From the NCBI GenBank assembly GCA_027943335.1, contig BSBK01005142.1, positions 1-64,000 on the forward strand: a stretch of 64,000 bases of DNA. The letters run 5' to 3'. Source of the DNA: Chamaecyparis obtusa (taxonomy: Eukaryota > Streptophyta > Pinopsida > Cupressales > Cupressaceae). Under the pieces are notes generated by a model that was not told the origin of the DNA, did not search any database, and saw nothing but the letters and a program-made list of their open reading frames with translations. Of this stretch, positions 48,006-60,339 are shown piece after piece. The translations under genes were made by a program, and so were the position numbers. Every line of letters starts with the position of its first letter. The stretch's first letter is position 1.

Positions 48006-48017
48006 GCTCTGATACCA
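48006..48017 (-). promoter_or_regulatory. Primer-binding site, initiator tRNA-Met type
   Basis: Minus strand TGGTATCAGAGC begins exactly at the LTR end (48018), with no spacer. Confidence 0.93.
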
Positions 48018-48400
48018 TGATGGAGTTGATGAAAAATAACCCATAGCTCCCAAGAACACCTGCACGCAAACACCTGTCATAGAAAGAGAGAGAAGCAAAT
48101 AGCTATGGAGGCCTAAACGCATTGATCCATGAGAGAGGAGAAATCCTTGATGTGCAAAAACAAAAGTTGCAATCAATAATGAAATGTCAGAAAAGGTTAC
48201 AAAACAAGAGGAGATCAATTCTTATAAAAGGAGATCAGAAACCCTAAAAAGGTAAAACCTTAGGTTGCATGATAATAATTAATAAAGACAATTAATTATT
48301 ATATGCCTAAAGTTTAGCTTAAGTCGAAAGAGGTAATAAGTGACTGAATAATTAAATCAATATGATTCAATTAATCAGTAAACACTTTATTACTCTAACA
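48018..48400 (-). mobile_element. 5-prime LTR, 383 bp
   Basis: Same length and ends as 45052-45434, followed by CTATA, the right target-site copy (48401-48405). Confidence 0.95.
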
Positions 48401-48485
48401 CTATATAGGTTGGAAACAAAAAAATTATATCTTATTTTGTTGATGAATTGCACAATCTTATCTTGACATGGAATGTGAAATGTAA

Positions 48486-48535
48486 AATATATATATATAT
48501 ATATATATTTATTTATATTTATATTTATATTCAAA
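48486..48535. repeat. (AT)n and (TTTATA)n microsatellite
   Basis: About eleven AT units, then ATTTATTTATATTTATATTT. Confidence 0.95.
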
Positions 48536-50640
48536 AAATCAAGTTAAATAATTGTCATAACAAAGGTAGTTTTCACTTGGAGAAAGAATAATTTTTGGGT
48601 AAAAATAAAATTTCTTTACTTTTTAATACTTTTTATAAATATATCATTTTTCCACATCAAGATTTCAAAATTTTGTCATGGAAATTCAGGGATGTTAAAG
48701 AGCAGAGGCATGATCAAATCTAAAAAGAATACTACAATTTTAATGGCATCACAAAATCTAGGTTTGAGTAGGTGAAATGACACTGAGAAGAAGACATACC
48801 TGCATCCTATTGTGTTGCCCACTACAAAGAACCTACACACAACTACCATATATTCCACATCATTTATTTCATTTTATTTCAATTTCCCAAAGCTCAAAGA
48901 AAGGGGAAAAATCTTTCCAGTAGAGATTTTAAGAAAATTACACTTTATGTTTAATAACTATATTTAGCTTTGATGCAATGTTGAATACACAAATGGTTTT
49001 TTTATCTTAGCCCTAAGAATGGCGGCTACCAAGGTCCTGCCTAGTGCAATAACTCTCATCACCACTTCAATGAATCTATAAGAGAAGGAATATTTCATTG
49101 CCCCCATTTCTCCTCCTCCAAAGCTACTTCAATTCTTCATCCATTTCACACCAGTCTCTCTTGTACTTTGTTATGTTCTACCCTCTTCTATTCTACTCTA
49201 TTTTGTTGGGAAAGGGGCAAGAATTTAGTGGGCAAAAATAGCGATGGATGGGATCTAAATGAATGCAATTGCCTAACCTTTCACATCACTCGATGGAAAG
49301 AACTCCAGAGTAACCCCAAACACAATGTCTCATTCACAAACTTCAAATCAATGTAATTGAATTCTAGTACCTATTCTCCTTTGGATTTTAGTTAGGCATC
49401 ACGGGAGAACGCAAACTTATGCCAAGAAGCCAAAGCAATATGTATCATTACTCCTGCCTAAATGGAAATGAATCACAATATTAATTTTATTGGATTTCCC
49501 AACATTAGTACTGCTCCGATCCTTATATGGATCATAATGTTCCATTTGACAACATTTGAAACTGAAATCTAAAAGCTTTATTGAAATCATTTTATCATGG
49601 TTGAATTGATTGAGGTTGAGAAAGCTTCCTAAATTATAAAATATCATGCTTTCGATAGTTGAAGCATGGGCACTTTAAAGTTTAATGGTTGTAATTCTTT
49701 ATGTTGGTGTCACAGAAGGGTCACAAGCCTATCATTATCATTATCAACTATTCCATTTCTTTGCTCTCAAACCATCCATTTAAAATGGTATCTACTAGCC
49801 AAAGAAGATAAAATTGAATGCCCACCTTCCAAAAACAATTTCGAGAACTACACCACTAACAACTTCCTAGATGGTTTGCCAATGTGAGACATGTATCACT
49901 AAAATCCTCATGTAATATAGCCTATCAGCTAATTATTAATAGACCAACTTCATAATAAATGTTATAATTGTTGGAGTGTAACTATCCCTCCAATAAAATT
50001 TATTTAAAAAGGAAAAAATACAATCATTAATTTTGAAATAGCACAATCAAAATTTGAATAGAACTATATAGATGTTTATTTAGCTCCAACATTATGATTA
50101 TAGCATTTTGAGCCTCCATTTTCCATAGAAATGTTGTATCTAGCGGAGGCTTGAATTAAGCATAAGAATACACCATATAGTCTCAATGCTGAAAAAAAGT
50201 CACCTTCACCAAGGTGGTAGAAAATTAAATGATATAGGAGACATAATTTGCAAAAGAATCTCAACTGAAAATGATAGATCGTAGTCTAAAACAAATAATA
50301 TGCTATAACACTTTTTTATGTAGAGATGGCAAAAAGTTAAGGCTAAATGCAAAGGATTACAAATAGGGAAAACATCTTATATGCAGAACATTTACATCTA
50401 AAATACATAGAGAATGAACTATGTTCCCATGCAAAGAGGACAATGCTAATCTCAAAATTTCTCAACAAGTAAAAGAAATTTTTCTTGGTGTATGAGAAGG
50501 CCCATTATTACCCACATGAAAATAAGTAACCTTTGATGGGTATCATAGAGAGGAAAGAAGTGCCAAGACAAAAGCAAACCACCATTTAAATATAATGATT
50601 TGATTGCATTTTCAAACAAGTACCACGTAGTGGCCAATAC
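48536..50640. other. No recognisable gene
   Basis: AT-rich, short frames only, no family motif or terminal repeats seen. Confidence 0.45.
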
Positions 50641-52080
50641 TTGCCAAATTAATTATGATTTTAGCTATTAATAAATCTAAATCTAAATTTATTATAAATA
50701 CTAAATATGTTTTAATTAATAGTTATTTAATAAAAAATAAAATTAAATTTTTTTATTAAATTCAAGATTATAATGTAATTGATAAGAATCTTTATATATG
50801 AATGATAATAATTAAAATCTTTAAAATAATATTCTAGTAGCTTTTAATTTAAAATTAATTTTAATTTATATCTAAATGTAATTCTAATATTAATAAATGT
50901 ATTATAATTATTAAATGTATTTTAATTAATTATAAAACTATATGATAATAACTATATTAGTTTATATAATTATAGAAGTTGCAATAAGTAATTTTATTTT
51001 TTATTATAATTATATTAATAATATAAATTATAAATTGTAATTAATTTAATATTTATGTTAATTTAAATTATTGTAGTACAATTTTAACAACCTAACAAAT
51101 ACATAATTAAGGCTTGCATGGATTTGAATTTAATCTTATAAATGAAGAACTAATAGATTCAAACAATGTATGCATATATTTCATGCATCTAAAACTATTA
51201 AAATGATAGAGAATTCATTTTTATAAAACCTCATTTAATCTAACCAATCAAATGATAGGGAAATCATTTTTATAAATTATAAATTTAAAAATATTGCATT
51301 TAAACTTTACAAAATCTAAATATATGACAAAATAAAAAATATAATAAATTCTAATTGGCAAAAGAGTTTTATTTAATCACTAGTTAACACTAAAAAATCA
51401 TAAAATAATGCAATAGTACTTAGCCTACAGACAAAGTAGTGGCTAGTACTTGCCTTTAATTTTTAATTAATTTTAATGTAAATTATAATTATTTTTTAAA
51501 ATATTAGAAAAACAAAAATAGAATAAAATATTAAAATTATAATTAATTAATTTTCATTGTAATGTTAATTATAATTATTTTTCAAAATATTAAAATAATA
51601 GAAATAGAATAAATATTAGAATTATAATTGTTTTTAATTATGTTTAGGATATGTTAAATTGACCATAATATTATTATATTCTAATAGTATATTTTATATT
51701 AAATATTTAATACATATATTTATTATTTAATTATATATAAATTAAAATTTTATTTAATATATTAAAAATAAAATCAAATAAGCACTCAATATTTTTTAAT
51801 ATAATATAACAAAGGTTGATATTATCTTATTTCATAATATACATTAATCTTTTGGTATAAATTAAAATAAAAAATAAAAAATAACAAATAGAAATATGAA
51901 TACAATTTGTATTATTAGAAAAACCTCTAAATTTAATAGGGTAGAAACAAGTTGTTTTAATAACTAATTAAAGCAAGAAATGCAAAACTCATTACAATAG
52001 TACATAGCCTACCAAAGATTTATTATGGAAAGCCCAGGAAGGCCACACAACTAATGAAAAAAGACCTTAAGACCTTACAA
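50626..52080. repeat. Extremely AT-rich segment with repeated borders
   Basis: Nearly all A and T for about 1.4 kb. GTAGTGGCCAATACTTGCC at its left edge recurs as GTAGTGGCTAGTACTTGCC at about 51433. CAATAGTACTTAGCCTAC at about 51412 recurs as CAATAGTACATAGCCTAC at about 51997. The shared borders suggest two related AT-rich units. Confidence 0.6.
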
Positions 52081-52111
52081 ATGAGATACAATCTTATCAA
52101 CAAGTAGGTTA

Positions 52112-53494
52112 GGCCCCATTTGTTTGCAGGAATTTGACTGGAATTGGGTGCAGGACTTCCACTTTTTCCCAAAATCCGTCGTTTGGGGCTCTATGTTGCA
52201 CACCTGGTTTACACCTTCAAAACCTGGTTTAGGCACTAAAATGGGTAACACCATCTTCTGAGCAAATAGGTGGAATTCAAAAAGAAATACAGGTTTTAGC
52301 AAATTATAAACCCAGTTGAATTTCACCGTCGGGTCTGTGATCTTCATGCATTGTAAATAGGGTTTTGAAATAGGGTTTCATGTCATTTCTCTGCCTCATT
52401 TTCGCAGGGATACTCCAGCTGCCGCATCTTGACCTTGTTTGAGGTTTTGTTGTGGGGTTATTTGTCCTCTCGCAAAGGAAGGTACTAGTTGCTATTCAAG
52501 CTTTTCATCTAAGAAGGGAAAAATGAGTTCAAAGGATTTGAGGGAAGAGGGTTTGAAGTTGAAGCTCTCATCTTTATCATTTGTTGTTCCGTATTCTGCT
52601 GTAGCGCTTGGATTCTTCTCCCCATGAAAACCTCGATCTCAATCTGAAGAAGCCATCGATCTTAATCATTGCCAAAGAAGAAAGCAGTCAAAGGGGGCAC
52701 TGATACATGTTATGTATCTCAGTTGTTGGGGTCTTAATTGATTATTTGCTTTTATCATTTCTCTGCAAGCTGAGAAATGATCAGAAAGCTTTCCCGTAGA
52801 TGTATATGTGGAATGGATTTTTCATGGCTTCAAATATACAGTCGATTGAATTGTCACTCAAGGTCACCCCACCTGTTTTCTCTTTCCATTTCAATTTGAC
52901 CACAAGTAATTCTTGATAAGCTTTTGAATGGCATTCATCGATAACCACTGAATAACCACATAGAAGTTCATAGTATATTTATTTCTTAATTAAAAATTAA
53001 TTGTTTTTATGCAAACAAGCTTTTAAATAATATATTCCCATAAAATTATTTGTAAGTAATAAAAATCCTACAATCAGATGCAGTTTCATAAAGTAGAGTT
53101 TATGTTTTTTTAATTTGATGTTATTTGAATTTGTATTTTTTATTTGGAGTTTTTATTTTTTAAGTATTTCTTAAATTTTTAAATGTACATTTTAAATTAT
53201 TATATACACTATATTTTATATAAAGTAAATAATTTTTAAATGTACAGAAAATGGATAATGTAATTCCAATTCCAATTTGAAATTGCAAACCAAGCACAGA
53301 AGTAGGAATTTCTCAATTCTAATTCCAATTTCAAAAATGGCAACCAAATGCAGAAGATGGATTGACTCAATCATCTTTCGGGTCAACCAAACGGTCCAAA
53401 CTATCTTTCGAATACACAAAACCAGAATTTCAAAACCTGATTTTGAGATAATCAAGTTTTGACTCAAATTCCAATTCTGCAAATAAACGGGGCC
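52112..53494. mobile_element. Non-autonomous Harbinger-type (Tourist-like) element, 1,383 bp
   Basis: Left end GGCCCCATTTGTTTGCAGGA, right end (reverse complement) GGCCCCGTTTATTTGCAGAA, both preceded by TTA (52109-52111 and 53495-53497). A TTA target duplication with GGCCCC-type inverted ends is the PIF/Harbinger signature. There is no transposase. The middle (about 52330-52820) is less AT-rich and has a gene-like or transcript-like look, including TTTTCGCAGGG, which resembles a 3-prime splice site; it might be captured host sequence. Confidence 0.82.
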
Positions 53495-53497
53495 TTA

Positions 53498-53939
53498 TTA
53501 TTGAAGAAAGAATAATTAACCTATGCAGGCTTTATAAAAAAAGCTAAATATAGTTAAAAGTTATAATGAGCCCTGAAAATAGAAACCTGAAGGCCTGCAC
53601 GAGATGAGTGGAGATGGGCTTCTTATCAGTCTTGTCACTACTATTAGACTTGTTACAATTATTAACGACAGGAGCAAAAGTAGAAGTAGAAGCAAGTGTG
53701 TAGGATTTCCCAGTAAGCAAGCCTTTCACGGCTTTGTCTGTAACCGTTGTGTTTCTGCAAGATCTATATACCCTTGTAATGATCTATTTTAGATCTTGCT
53801 TCACACCAACAAATCACTTGCTTAGCTTATTAAAAGTTAGCCAAATGGGTATAAAATTTTGATGAAAAAAAACATAAAACAACTATATATGGAAATCAAT
53901 TTTGGACAATGAAGAATTCCAAGAGTTAAGACAGAAGAA
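53498..53939. other. Unassigned, possible exon fragment
   Basis: A minus-strand frame at 53544-53729 (GLLTGKSYTLASTSTFAPVV and following Ser/Asn-rich residues) is not a family I recognise. It lies downstream of the ARM pseudogene and might belong to the same captured locus. Confidence 0.3.
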
Positions 53940-54395
53940 ATGGATTAAGAAAGAAGAGGAAAAGCAACAAGTACCTGGTTTTATAAGTGAAATGATGCAG
54001 AAGATGTAGCCATCTCTGTAGCATCTTAAAAAATGAGGTTGCCTTTTGCTTAGCGCAAGTACATAAGGTGGGAAGCACGTACAATGAGGGAGCCAATGAA
54101 GGTATCTTGAGACCAAAGTTTATAATGAGGCCACCTCCATTTTTGCAGAGGGAAAGCATATTGACTATGGAGTTTTCCTTTCCTTTGGAAGAAGACCTAC
54201 TCAAATGGGTATTGCAGATGCCTGGCTGATTGTAATTAGGCCGTGTCTTTGCCCACCGAAAAAAATGAGAACTGCTATAGTGTTGTTTGAAAGCCCTGGC
54301 CATTCTTGTTCATCATTGTCCAGAAGTTTCACCAAAAATGGAACACCACTGGCTTCTACAACTCTGAGGGCATTGTCTTTGAAAATGGATAAAAT
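53940..54395 (-). pseudogene. U-box/ARM-repeat protein (PUB-type), C-terminal fragment
   Basis: The minus strand reads KDNALRVVEASGVPFLVKLL, DNDEQEWPGLSNNTIAVLIF and GQRHGLITISQASAIPI, then shifts frame at about 54205 to SSSKGKENSIVNMLSLCKNG and AKQKATSFFKMLQRWLH. These are successive armadillo repeats and the KGKENA-LLxLCK and KRKATxLLKML endings of plant U-box E3 ubiquitin ligases. About 145 residues remain; the U-box and earlier repeats are missing. One frameshift inactivates it. Its upstream edge joins copia Gag sequence directly at about 54395, so a frame there reads Gag into ARM. Confidence 0.85.
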
Positions 54396-54800
54396 TAATT
54401 GAGAAAATTGTAATGTATTGAACTCATTGAGATGATTCGACATAACTCCTCCTTCTTTCATTTTTAGATTGTATAAATCTTTTATAATGAACACCTTGAT
54501 GCTGAAGCTATCTCATATAATGAATATAATTTATCCCCTAGCTCTTTCATTGTCTTCTCTGTTGAGACATTGAAGAGCACATTGCTTGAGAGTGATAGAA
54601 AAATCATTGCTCATGCTTTCTGATCGAGCTTCTCCCATTCTTCTCACGTTAGTGATCCTTGACCCTTGGTCTTTTCTTGCAATGTGGCTAAGAGATCCTG
54701 TTTAATCAATAATGATTCAATCTGCACTTTCCATAATCCAAAATTTTGCCCAACAAACTTTTTGATTTTCCATTTGTTTGCTTCGTCCATGATTTCAATA
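54396..54800 (-). pseudogene. Ty1/copia Gag N-terminal remnant
   Basis: The minus strand reads KWKIKKFVGQNFGLWKVQIE, SLLIKQDLLATLQEKTKG, a stop, EEWEKLDQKA, a stop, AMIFLSLSSNVLFNVSTEKT and, after a frameshift, VFIIKDLYNLKMKEGGVMSN with HLNEFNTL. This is the same Gag family as the copia at 12.2-12.6 kb. Homology stops after HLNEFNTL, where ARM-repeat sequence begins. Confidence 0.85.
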
Positions 54801-54841
54801 AATCTTCACTGATTTCAAGAAAATCAAAATGATCTTTCTCA

Positions 54842-54853
54842 GCCCTGATACCA
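54842..54853 (-). promoter_or_regulatory. Primer-binding site (one mismatch), initiator tRNA-Met type
   Basis: Minus strand TGGTATCAGGGC, one base off the usual TGGTATCAGAGC, two bases after the LTR end CAACA. Confidence 0.82.
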
Positions 54854-54855
54854 AT

Positions 54856-55110
54856 TGTTGAAAATAAATCTACAGACAAACAAATTGAAAACATAACAGA
54901 AATATAAAGATTAGAAACACAGGACAAAGACACAACAAATTATAGTGGTTCATCCATTGTTGGACTACATCCACTCTTCAAGCAGAGGATAACGGATTTT
55001 ATTATCTCAATACAAGGACATTATAGCAGGTCCATATGATATGACATATACATGCACAGAATAATCTATGTCTAGCATGGCCACATTCTGGGAATATGAA
55101 ACAATTATGC
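54856..55110 (-). mobile_element. 5-prime LTR (partial) of the second Tnt1-like copia
   Basis: Starts TGTTGAAAATAAATC on the plus strand. It shares ACAAATTATAGTGGTTCA and CTACATCCAC with the LTR at 12.6-12.75 kb. The outer edge is not defined. Confidence 0.65.
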
Positions 55111-56200
55111 ATCTGGTGGTTGTAGATAGAGAGGAAAGGATTGGCCTTCATAGTCTCTCATAGAATTGATAGAGGTAGAGCTGTTACATTGTCGATCTTC
55201 CAGAATTCTCTGGTAATGATCTCCTTCTGGGATTTGGGGTTTTTTAAGAAAATTAAAAATAACCCTTTCTAAACAATTATAAGAAAGGAAAAATGGTATC
55301 CAAAAATTTTCCCCCAAATATTGTGAAGCCAATCATTTAGGAACGTTCTCGATGGGAGTTTATGTATGTCTTGGGCTACTAGAAAAAATGCAATGTTCCT
55401 AACACAATCCTTTTCTTTCTCTATAGAAATGGACATATGAGAATTAGGCTTGATAATACATATAGCAGTAGGGATAGAGTTCTCACCTCGAGTGTTGGTT
55501 CCTCCTCCTGCCCTGGATGCTTGGCTGCCATTGATAACAAACCTTGCCTCCTGCGGAATAACTGCTTCCTCGCTGAGCACTTGCAAAAATATCTTTCCAC
55601 GGTCTTCTGAACCTGCACCAAGAGAATGAATATCCATAGTTTGGTTTAGGGTAGATAAATGGGGTTGCATGTATTGAATGCTTGTCAGGCAGAGAGGCCT
55701 CGTACATCAACAACCTCCAAGTTGCAAAGCATTTTAATTTCGATCATAACATTTTTCTAGTCTCATGATTTTTTTTGCATTCAATAATCTACTATTTTCT
55801 TTGATTTAAGATGCATCATTTTTAATGTTTGTAGAAGCCACAATATCCACAAGGGCCAAACAATTCCCCAGAAGAGATTATGGGAAGACACTATGGGAAG
55901 ACTGGTGTCTTCAAGACAACAACAAAATAGAAAAAATGATTGTCTAATAGAGAAGATGAATAACTTTGAGATTGATTTGAATAGCCTTAAGCATTTAAAT
56001 GCATGCTCAATGCTTGATATTGAGTGTCTCAAAAGTCAGCTAATCATTTAAAAGGAGATGGTCCTAGTATGACTTCTTTATCTATCCTTGCTTACTTTTG
56101 GCTGATGAACAAGTGAAAGTATTAAATTTTGGATTGACCAATCTTTATATATCAATGTATATGTTGGATTGACTAATGCTTATATATCCTCTTGCACCAA
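55111..56200. other. No recognised gene; one longer minus frame
   Basis: A minus-strand frame at 55269-55670 (133 codons) ends SRTFLNDWLHNIWGKIFGYH. It is not a family I can name. An overlapping frame covers 55483-55713. No terminal repeats are seen. Confidence 0.35.
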
Positions 56201-56219
56201 ACATGCATTCATCTTTTAT

Positions 56220-56510
56220 ATTTATTCATGTAAATTTAGGGCTATAGATTAAGGTTTCATGTTTATTGTAAATTCATATATTATGGGTTCATCTTTTATT
56301 TTCATATATTATGTTTGGTTTCACGTATTTTCATCTTTATATCAAGTATATTATGCCATAGATGATGGGTTCATCTTTTATGGTTTAATGTTTATTGTAT
56401 TTTCATATATTGATTAATACATGGTTTCATCTTTTATTTTTGTTTATGTAAATTTAGTGCTATAGATTATGGTTTCATGTTTATTGTATTTTCATATATT
56501 ATGGGTTCAA
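56220..56510. repeat. Diverged 218-bp tandem repeat
   Basis: GTAAATTTAGGGCTATAGAT at about 56228 recurs with one change at about 56447, each followed by GGTTTCATGTTTATTGTA and CATATATTATGGGTTCA. Shorter partial copies lie between. Confidence 0.75.
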
Positions 56511-57401
56511 ATTCAAAAAATTTAATTGTAACGGTTAGTTCAAAAAAGGTGGGAAATTAGTTTTTGAGTTGGAATCAGTTGAGGAGGTTAAGAGTCACTT
56601 ATTTAAGTCCGTGTATGGCCTTGGAAGGGCAGAGGTGATTTTACATGTGAGTGTATGGTTGAAATCAAGAGATAAGAAATAGAAATCAGACTTTTTCTTG
56701 CAAAGATCTTGATTGTTTTGTTTGATCTGCATATGTGGGTGGTTTGAGAATTTCAACACAAATCTTTTGTTAGTGGTTTGATGTTTATTTGACCAGGTTT
56801 GTATCATATTTACATTTAGTGTGGTTAAGGAGACCATGTGTTGCTGATTGGATATGTTTCACAAGACCAAGGACAAGGTTTAGGATCCACCAGTTGATCC
56901 TAGAAGTGTTGGTAAGGTGCTGATTCATTAAACCATTATTGTTTTAGGACTTTTGATGAGGGTTTTGGGGCTTTGATATAAGTTGACATTTTGGGTTCAA
57001 ATTAACTGTGGGGATCTTCAATTGGGAACATATTAAGAGACTGTACAGAGTTATAGTCTTGGGGGTTAAGAATTTGGTAAGGTACCTTTGTAAAAGTGGG
57101 GGTAGACAACAGATAAACCTGAAAACAATAATACCTAATCTTTAGATATGTTATAGAAGATTGAAATGGGTGTCTGAAAACATATTTTATTTGTCAAGTC
57201 ATTTGGAGATGGTGAGAGGAAAAGAATGAAAACAGTGTATGGAGGGCTAATTTGGGGCTACTAGGCCTAATAGGTTGAAAGTGGAGTTTTCTACCCAAAC
57301 TGAAGGTGCCTTAACAACACTACTATGGCTATAAACTTTGAGCAAATGGGGTTGTAGTTGGATTTTAATTAGAACATATTGCCCTCAGAAGTTGTGCTTG
57401 C
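56511..57401. other. No recognised gene
   Basis: AT-rich flank of the tandem array. It may hold the outer part of a large LTR. Confidence 0.35.
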
Positions 57402-58871
57402 TCTAAGGTCTTATTGAGGATTTTAATGTGTCTTAGGAGTCTTAAGATAACATCATGCAAAATTTGTTTCAATTTAGAATCGATGAAGTAAAAGATGTCA
57501 ATATTAGCACAAAGTTGCAATGACAACTTTGCAACTTTGAAAAAGTTGCATTGACATATTTTGGATAAAGTGTGCATCTTGTGCCTAAATAGTTATGAGA
57601 GCATAAAGATGATTGGATAATGTTTTAGACACATATATAAGACCTCTAAAAACTGTTGTAGGGTTGTTTGGATGCCATTTTGAAATATTTTGCAATATCA
57701 AATATTGAACATTATACTAGCAAATTGGGTATAGTTACTCTGCAATTTAAGAAACTCTTATTTTTTGAATTGGCTATGGAGTTTTATTATTGTAGATAGT
57801 TTTTACATTTTCTTTCTTTCAATTGTGTGATTTTGTGTGCATAGTTTTTCCCTTTTACTTTGTCAAATAAAATTCAAACTATAGACTACAATTCACTAGC
57901 AGTTCTTGGGTTTTGAGTGGAAAAATGTCTCTAACTTGATTTTCCATCTTGAAAATCTAACGACCATGGGAGGTTTGAAAGTAGATACCATGTACATAGT
58001 TTTATATTTGTAAGTTTTCCAAAATGTTTAATCTCTGAAGTTTTTCATCAAGCCCTAGGTGAGAAAACTATTAGCCTGGCTAGGAACTTGAACTGAGAAG
58101 ACACTATTTCTTGCAGGAGTGGATTGGGAAATGAGATGCAAGGGTGTAGCGGGATGCATAGAGATTAGGGAAAGGTTTGGACACAAGATTGAATCCATTT
58201 GATAGGGTTTTGGGTAGAAGATCTAGTTACAAGCCTAATTGCACTTGAAAAGGCTAACTTAGGGTTTGGACATTGTATGGAATTTGGAGACACAATACCT
58301 AAAATATATTTTAGGTCTTCCAAATGGATAGTCAAAATGGTCATTTTTTCATGGGGTCATTTTCCAAGTTTTTGAGTTAGAGCCAAAAAAAACATAATAG
58401 AGACCTAATTGTGACCTAAGACCTAATAGGCCTAAAACTGCAAAATATAGAAATGATAAGGAAATGACTTGAGGAACAAATAACTTGGATTATGGATTAA
58501 GAGTTCTGATAGGTTTAGAGTCTATTCATAAAACATTGTAAAAATCACTGTATTGACCTTAACTTAGGATTTCATCACATTCTCCAATGTGGTCCATAAC
58601 ATGTTTTGACTCTAACTATTCCTCATATTTGAATGGTGTCGGAGCACCTAAGGGCTGCAATGTGAAGCCCTCAAATTTTGGCTTGATAGACCTTGTTTAG
58701 GTCAATGTGTGAATACTTATGGATTAAGAGTAAACTAGGTGACCTAGGGATGTTTTGTTGTGTTACAAGTCATGTTGTGTTAAATATGGTCAAGTAATAC
58801 CTATATTTGCCCAAAGTTGGCAAGTATGCTAAAACTAGATCATATAAATTGTAAAATGATGTAATAGAGAG
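57402..58871. repeat. 1.47-kb tandem unit, copy 1
   Basis: Runs from TCTAAGGTCTT to the next occurrence 1,470 bp later. It contains CACATATATAAGACC, a plausible TATA box, at about 57630; a short minus-strand frame starting MHTLSK; and a hairpin-prone block of alternating AAAGTTGCA and TGCAACTTT. No protein family is recognised. Confidence 0.92.
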
Positions 58872-60334
58872 TCTAAGGTCTTGTTGAGGTTTTTAATGTG
58901 TCTTAGGAGTCTTAAGATAACATTCTTAAAAATTTGTTTCAATTTAGAATCGATGAAGAAAAAGATGTCAATATTAGCACAAAGTTGCAATGACAACTTT
59001 GCAACTTTGAAAAAGTTGCATTGACATGTTTTGGATAAAGTGTGCATCTTGTGCCTAATTAGTTATGGAAAATCACAAATGGCTGGATAATATTTTAGAC
59101 ACATATATAAGACCTTTGAAAACCATTTTAGGGTTGTTAGGATGCTATTTTGAAGTATTTTTCAATATCAAATCTTGAACATTATATTGGCAAATTGGGT
59201 ACAGTTGCTCTAGAATTCAAGAAACTCTTATTTTTTGGATTGGCTATGTAATTTTATTATTGTAGATAGTCAGTACAATTTATTTCTTTCAATTGTGTTC
59301 TTTTTTGTGCATAGTTTTTGCCTTTTACTTTGTCTTGAATAAAATTCAAACTACAGACTGCAATTCACTAGCAGTTCTTGGGTTTTGAGTGAAAAAGGTC
59401 TCTAACTTGATTTTCCATCATCAAAATCCAATGACCATGGGAGGTTTGAAAGTAGATACCATGTACATAGTTTTATATTTGTAATTTTTCCAAAATTCAA
59501 TCTCTGAAGTTTTCCATCAAGCCCTAGGTGAGAAAACTATTAGCCTGGCTAGGAACTTGAACTGAGAAGACACCATTTCTTGCAGGAGTGGATTGGGAAA
59601 TGAGATGCAAGGGTGTAGAGGGATGCATAGAGATTAGGGAAAGGTGTGGACATAAGATTGAATCCATTTGACACAGTTTTGGGTAGAAGATCTAGTTGCA
59701 AGCCTAATTGCACTTGAAAAGACTAACTTAGGGTTTGGACATTGTATGGAATTTGGAGACACAATACCTAAAAAATATTTTAGCTCTTTCAAATGGATAG
59801 TAATAATGGTCATTTGTTCATGGGGTCATTTTCCAAGTTTTCAAGTTAGAGGCAAAAAAACCCATAATAGAGACCTAATTGTGACCTAAGACCAAATAGG
59901 CCTAAAACTGTAAAATATAGAAACGATAAGGAAATGACTTGAGGAACAGACAATTTGGATTGTGAATTAGGAGTTTTGATAGGTTTAGAGTCTATTCATA
60001 AAACATTTTAAAATTACCTTATCGACCTTAACTTAGGATTTCATCACATTCTCCAATGTGGTCCATAACATATTTTGACTCTAACTATTCCTCATCTTTG
60101 AGTGGTGCAGGAGCACCTAAGGGCTTGAATGTGAAGCTCTCAAATTTGGCTTGATAAACTTTGTTTAGGTCAATGTGTGAATAATTATGGATTAAGATTC
60201 CACTAGGTGACTTAGGAAGCTTTTGTTGTGTTACAAGTCATGTTGCGTTAAATGTGGTCAAGTAATACCTATATTGGCCCAAAGTTGGCAAGTATGCTAA
60301 AACTAGATATATTGTTTAAAATGATGTAATAGAG

Positions 60335-60339
60335 AGTCT
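60335..60339. repeat. Target-site duplication AGTCT (left copy)
   Basis: The right copy at 60675-60679 is AGTCC, one base different. Uninterrupted units read AGTCTAAGG here. Confidence 0.75.

Larger units (their letters stand above)
45435..48017 (-). mobile_element. Interior of compact non-autonomous LTR element
   Basis: 2.58 kb between the LTRs, with a proper PBS at one end and a proper polypurine tract at the other, but no Gag, protease, RT or integrase motif in any frame. 46595-47170 holds four diverged tandem units with a spacing of about 157-181 bp, sharing CTTTCTGACAATAT and TTGCCAAA-type blocks. 47621-47935 holds two units of about 161 bp sharing GCAAATTTTTTT, TGGACAA and CGTGAGGT. 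A GC-rich island sits at 47288-47545. Minus-strand frames of up to 175 codons cover these repeats and do not look like a protein family. The element must borrow replication functions from a relative. Confidence 0.85.

Noticed and set aside
47691..48218. 175-codon minus frame crossing the LTR/PBS junction
   Set aside because: It begins in the LTR and runs through PBS and tandem repeats, so it is not a plausible gene product.
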